Of a stretch of DNA of 7,555 bases, positions 7,459 to 7,555 are shown one piece after another. The notes beneath the pieces were generated by a model. That model was not told where the DNA came from and searched no databases. It was given only the letters and a program-made list of their open reading frames with translations. Each line of letters opens with the position of its first letter. The stretch's first letter is position 1. Origin of the DNA: an uncultured Clostridia bacterium (GTDB lineage Bacteria > Bacillota > Clostridia > Lachnospirales > Lachnospiraceae); contig CAMONF010000284.1 of NCBI GenBank assembly GCA_946620335.1, positions 1 to 7,555 of the forward strand. The letters are read 5' to 3'. Position numbers and translations under genes: made by a program.

Positions 7459-7538
7459 GGAAATCAGGAACGGTTCCTCTTCCCAGGTTTTCTCTCAAAA
7501 GTGGAAATCAGGGACGGTTCCTTTTCCCAGTTTTCTCT
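7459..7538 (-). repeat. Two diverged ~37-bp direct repeats, period 44
   Basis: Units 7459-7495 and 7503-7538 share GGAAATCAGGRACGGTTCC, then CYTTTCCCAG-like bases and TTTTCTCT. They differ by two substitutions and one missing base. Each contains the near-palindrome GGAACGGTTCC (GGGACGGTTCC in the second) and can fold on itself. The GGRACGGTTCC theme resembles REP-like intergenic repeats found near Y1/RAYT transposases in other genomes; that link is recollection. The repeats lie in the gap upstream of rlmH. Strand is arbitrary. Confidence 0.8.
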
Positions 7539-7555
7539 GAAAACTGGGAAAAGGA
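7519..7555. repeat. 17-bp perfect inverted repeat, 3-base loop, cut by edge
   Basis: TCCTTTTCCCAGTTTTC (7519-7535) and its exact reverse complement (7539-7555) flank the loop tct. The right arm reaches the last base, so the palindrome may extend outside, and if so would mirror the GGTTCC part of the repeat unit. No T-run suited to a terminator is seen inside the window. Confidence 0.88.

Noticed and set aside
7519..7555. Intrinsic terminator of a gene to the right
   Set aside because: The stem is strong but no T-run follows within the window, and it continues a repeat unit; a repeat element is the simpler reading.

Overview
The window comes from a Gram-positive bacterium, most likely a member of the Clostridia (Lachnospiraceae-like) with moderately high GC. 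This rests on a serine-rich repeat surface protein, a lipoprotein with a YerB-like DUF3048 domain, a short glutamate 5-kinase without a PUA domain, and strong GGAGG-type ribosome binding sites. The species cannot be named from sequence alone. Every convincing gene reads on the minus strand, so transcription runs from the right edge to the left edge.

Layout in transcription order. The right edge (7459-7555) carries two diverged ~37-bp direct repeats, and the last one runs into a near-perfect hairpin cut by the window edge. Next come three conserved housekeeping genes, all linked to the ribosome or RNA: rlmH (TTG start, 7433), phoH (apparent ATT start, 6871) and ybeY (start 5836, translationally coupled to phoH). 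A DUF3048 lipoprotein gene (start 5284) follows, but an in-frame TAA at 4199-4201 cuts it, and the same frame stays open for 88 more codons that overlap the start of proB (3947). A hairpin sits just after the proB stop.

Left of an AT-rich gap with a good promoter candidate (2949-2978) is a separate two-gene surface module. It has an unrecognised 186-codon ORF and then a very large serine-rich repeat protein (start 2325) that is still open at base 1, so at least 775 residues are present and the C-terminus, presumably with a wall anchor, lies outside the window. Its layout is signal peptide, acidic stretch, serine-rich region 1, non-repeat region, serine-rich region 2 of exact 10-residue repeats. 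This is the plan of the Fap1/GspB/SraP adhesin family. None of the glycosyltransferase or accessory-Sec genes usually linked to such adhesins is visible here.

The points most worth a second look are the in-frame stop in the DUF3048 gene, the ATT start of phoH with a small overlapping upstream ORF, the unrecognised partner gene of the adhesin, and the repeat/hairpin cluster at the right edge. I do not see a complete new defence or mobile system. The adhesin module is the only accessory region.
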